Part shown: piece by piece, positions 14,738-16,450 of the stretch
How positions within the stretch are numbered: the stretch's first letter is position 1
Layout: every line of letters begins with the position of its first letter
DNA from: UBA6901 sp035256085
GTDB lineage: Bacteria > Pseudomonadota > Gammaproteobacteria > Acidiferrobacterales > UBA6901
Assembly (NCBI GenBank): GCA_035256085.1
Contig: DATEYP010000012.1
Coordinates: forward strand, 1 to 16,450
Length of the DNA: 16,450 bases
Reading direction: 5' to 3'
Notes under the pieces: model-generated
What the model saw: only the letters and a program-made list of their open reading frames with translations
Database searches by the model: none
What the model was told of the DNA's origin: nothing
Translations under genes and position numbers: made by a program

Positions 14738-15571
14738 ATGAAATCACGAAATACAATACTGCTGGGCGCGGGCCTGATGCTGGCCGCGACGGCGTCAGCC
14801 GATACGGCGCTGCGCGCCAGGTGGGTCGTGGAGCCGGGCGCGATGAACGACCCGCGCGCCTCATATTGGGCGAACGCCGAGGCCACGAGCGTGCCGATGC
14901 TGGGGCAGATGGTGACCATGCCACGCCATCTCGATCCGGCGGTGAAGGAGCTCAAGGTCAGGGCCGTGCACAACGGCCACAGCATCGCCTTTCTCATCGA
15001 GTGGGCCGATCCCACCAAGAGCGACCGCATCGTGGTGGACGAATACGGCGACCAGGTAGCGGTGGAACTGCCCAACCAGTCTAGTCCGGACAAGCAGCCC
15101 TCGCCGATGATGGGGCACAAGGGCGCGCGCGTGACGATCCTGCAATGGCGCGCGGCGTTCCAGAAAGACCTGGAAAGCGGCGAACCGCAGATACGCGACC
15201 TCTATCCCCATGCGCTCGTGGACATCTATCCTGACCAGGTGCTGCGCGCCACCGACGCGCGCCCGTACATGGGCGCGGTGGGTCTGGACAATCCGATCTC
15301 ACATCCCGACCGCACGCCGGTACTGGACCAGATGTCCGAGGGCTGGGGTACGATGACAGTCAAACTTGAGCAGCGCGCCGAGGCGAAAGGACTGTGGCAG
15401 GATGGGCGCTGGCGCGTGGTGATTTCTTATCCGTTCAGCGGCGGCGATAACGATCCGAAACTCGCCGTGGGCGCGGAAACCGTCGCGGCCTTCGCGGTAT
15501 GGGAAGGCGGTGCACGCGAGGTCGGTTCCCGCAAGGCCTGGTCCAACTGGTTGCCATTGAAGATTGAGTAA
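14738..15571 (+). CDS. Heme b gamma subunit, ethylbenzene dehydrogenase-related (EB_dh family)
   Basis: The 277-residue product has a Sec signal peptide MKSRNTILLGAGLMLAATASA with likely cleavage before D22, so it joins the complex in the periplasm. The mature part is a beta-rich heme b domain like EbdC, SerC and ClrC. In EbdC the heme iron is held by Met and Lys; candidates here are Met124 or Met125 in SPMMGHKG and Lys266 in GSRKAWSNWLPL. No CxxCH motif is present, so heme c is excluded. ATG 14738 was chosen because it begins the signal peptide; GGGAG (14727-14731) lies six bases upstream. An earlier in-frame ATG at 14681 would overlap the beta gene and hide the signal. It hands electrons to or from an unseen cytochrome. 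Confidence 0.88.
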   Translation: MKSRNTILLGAGLMLAATASADTALRARWVVEPGAMNDPRASYWANAEATSVPMLGQMVTMPRHLDPAVKELKVRAVHNGHSIAFLIEWADPTKSDRIVVDEYGDQVAVELPNQSSPDKQPSPMMGHKGARVTILQWRAAFQKDLESGEPQIRDLYPHALVDIYPDQVLRATDARPYMGAVGLDNPISHPDRTPVLDQMSEGWGTMTVKLEQRAEAKGLWQDGRWRVVISYPFSGGDNDPKLAVGAETVAAFAVWEGGAREVGSRKAWSNWLPLKIE

Positions 15572-15604
15572 TGATGATTCCCTAAATCAATTTCACAAAT
15601 TCAT

Positions 15605-16351
15605 ATGAAAAAACGCCATCGAGCGGAAAAACAGGCACAGGCACTGCTCGCGCGCGCGGCGGTGTTCCGGCTGCTCGCGTGCGGATTTGCGTATCCGGCC
15701 GAGAGCCATGTGCGCGCGATGAACCAGGCCTTCGCGCGACTGTACGAATCCGACGGCTTTGCCGGTTTTTCGCCGCGCCTGGCGCTGTCGCTCACCCGCG
15801 CGCAGCGTGCCTGGCACGGCACCGAAGACGAAAACACGAAAAAGGAATACATGCGGCTGTTTCTCGGCAACGGAGCGGTTTCGCTGCACGAGACGGCTTA
15901 TGGCGATGGCCGGCGCATTGCCGGCCGTCCGGTCGAGCTCGCCGACATCGGCGGGTTTTACGCGGCGTTCGGTTTTGCGCTTTCCGAGAGCGATCCCGAT
16001 CTGCCGGATCATCTGTGTGCGGAGCTGGAGTTCTACAGCCTGCTGCTCGTCAAGCAGGCCTACGCCCTGTCGCGCGGCTGGCTCCCCAAGGCCCATATCG
16101 CACGCGAGGCTGCCAAAGCCTTCCTTGAGCAACACCTGGGCCGATGGATCGGGGCGCTTAAATCCAGCCTGCAGGAAAACAACGCCATCCCCTATCTCGA
16201 TCTGGCAGACACGGTCGAAACCATTGTCGAAGCGGAGTGCAGACGCCTGCGCGTCCAACCGACACCCTTCATCGGGCGCCTGCCGCACGATGCGATGCAG
16301 GATGAGCCCCTTGTCTGTCCCCGCGATAATGCCATGACGGCGGCGCATTGA
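15605..16351 (+). CDS. TorD/NarJ-type molybdoenzyme chaperone
   Basis: The 248-residue, mostly helical product belongs to the TorD/DmsD/NarJ family of cytoplasmic chaperones that bind the Tat signal and apo-form of the catalytic subunit until cofactor insertion is complete. Family signs are YMRLFLGNGAVSLHETAYG (82-100), ELADIGGFYAAFGFALSES (111-129) and PDLPDHLCAELEFYSLLLVKQAYA (131-154). It corresponds to EbdD, SerD and ClrD; the gene order alpha-beta-gamma-chaperone is that of ebdABCD, not the alpha-beta-chaperone-gamma order of ser and clr. The ATG at 15605 sits in an AT-rich spacer 33 bp after gamma and has no good Shine-Dalgarno, which may keep its level low. The C-terminal 40 residues are less conserved. 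Confidence 0.9.
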   Translation: MKKRHRAEKQAQALLARAAVFRLLACGFAYPAESHVRAMNQAFARLYESDGFAGFSPRLALSLTRAQRAWHGTEDENTKKEYMRLFLGNGAVSLHETAYGDGRRIAGRPVELADIGGFYAAFGFALSESDPDLPDHLCAELEFYSLLLVKQAYALSRGWLPKAHIAREAAKAFLEQHLGRWIGALKSSLQENNAIPYLDLADTVETIVEAECRRLRVQPTPFIGRLPHDAMQDEPLVCPRDNAMTAAH

Positions 16352-16405
16352 CCTTTACGCCACTGCCGCATTTCAACACCGACCGCCGACGCCCGGGATG
16401 CATTT

Positions 16406-16450
16406 AAGGAAGCCCAATCATGTCTTTGTCGGAACAAAGTTCATAAAATC
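16406..16450 (-). repeat. 45-base repeat with CTTTGT/ACAAAG hairpin, copy B (cut by window end)
   Basis: Read on the minus strand, this matches 8172-8216 at 38 of 45 bases, including the CTTTGT TCCG ACAAAG hairpin. It follows the chaperone gene in the opposite orientation. A nine-codon frame from the ATG at 16420 lies inside the repeat and is not regarded as a gene. The element may continue past the window. Confidence 0.75.

Noticed and set aside
16420..16446. Short frame starting ATGTCTTTGTCG near the window end
   Set aside because: It stops after eight residues and lies wholly inside the 45-base repeat.

Overview
The window is GC-rich (by eye well above 60 percent), with dense genes and mostly typical proteobacterial proteins. 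The mix of RtcA, DUF72, MoeA, a Dnr-type regulator, an FNR-type regulator and REP-like palindromes with a RAYT transposase fits a Gammaproteobacterium (or a close betaproteobacterial relative) with respiratory nitrogen-oxide metabolism. This placement is an inference from gene content; no rRNA or tRNA gene is present to settle it.

Layout. 1-76: tail of an unrecognised gene. 77-1548: a nitronate monooxygenase-like flavoprotein gene with its own likely promoter and a foldable leader. 1549-2788: a repeat island built around a REP-associated tyrosine transposase (RAYT) that is split by a -1 frameshift, then about 570 bases of palindromes, a terminator and a duplicated gene tail. 2789-7285 (minus strand): moeA, a DUF72 gene, rtcA and a Tat-exported amidohydrolase; the last two overlap by 7 bases. 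7380-8832 (plus): a Dnr-like regulator, a small repeat array, and moaB. 8971-9759 (minus): an FNR-like regulator with the cysteines expected for an oxygen-sensing Fe-S cluster. 9993-16351 (plus): a four-gene operon for a type II DMSO-reductase-family enzyme: Mo-bisMGD catalytic subunit with Tat signal, four-cluster iron-sulfur subunit, Sec-exported heme b subunit of the ethylbenzene dehydrogenase type, and a TorD/NarJ-type chaperone.

How it fits together. The catalytic and Fe-S subunits resemble the periplasmic nitrite oxidoreductase (NxrAB) / periplasmic NarGH-like branch more than classical cytoplasmic NarGH, but no membrane subunit lies in the window, so the enzyme looks like a soluble periplasmic trimer. 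MoeA and MoaB supply molybdenum cofactor steps, the chaperone prepares the catalytic subunit before Tat export, and the operon promoter carries two FNR/Dnr-type boxes 22 bp apart that either neighbouring regulator could bind. The substrate cannot be read from the sequence; nitrate or nitrite is the leading candidate.

The most notable observations are: this NXR-like enzyme in a self-contained, anaerobically wired Mo island; an Asp where NarG has an Fe-S cysteine; the RAYT frameshift exactly at an A AAG GGC heptamer with the catalytic Tyr beyond it; several families of dispersed inverted repeats, one of them inside the respiratory operon; and a 45-base repeat shared by the moaB leader and the window's right end.
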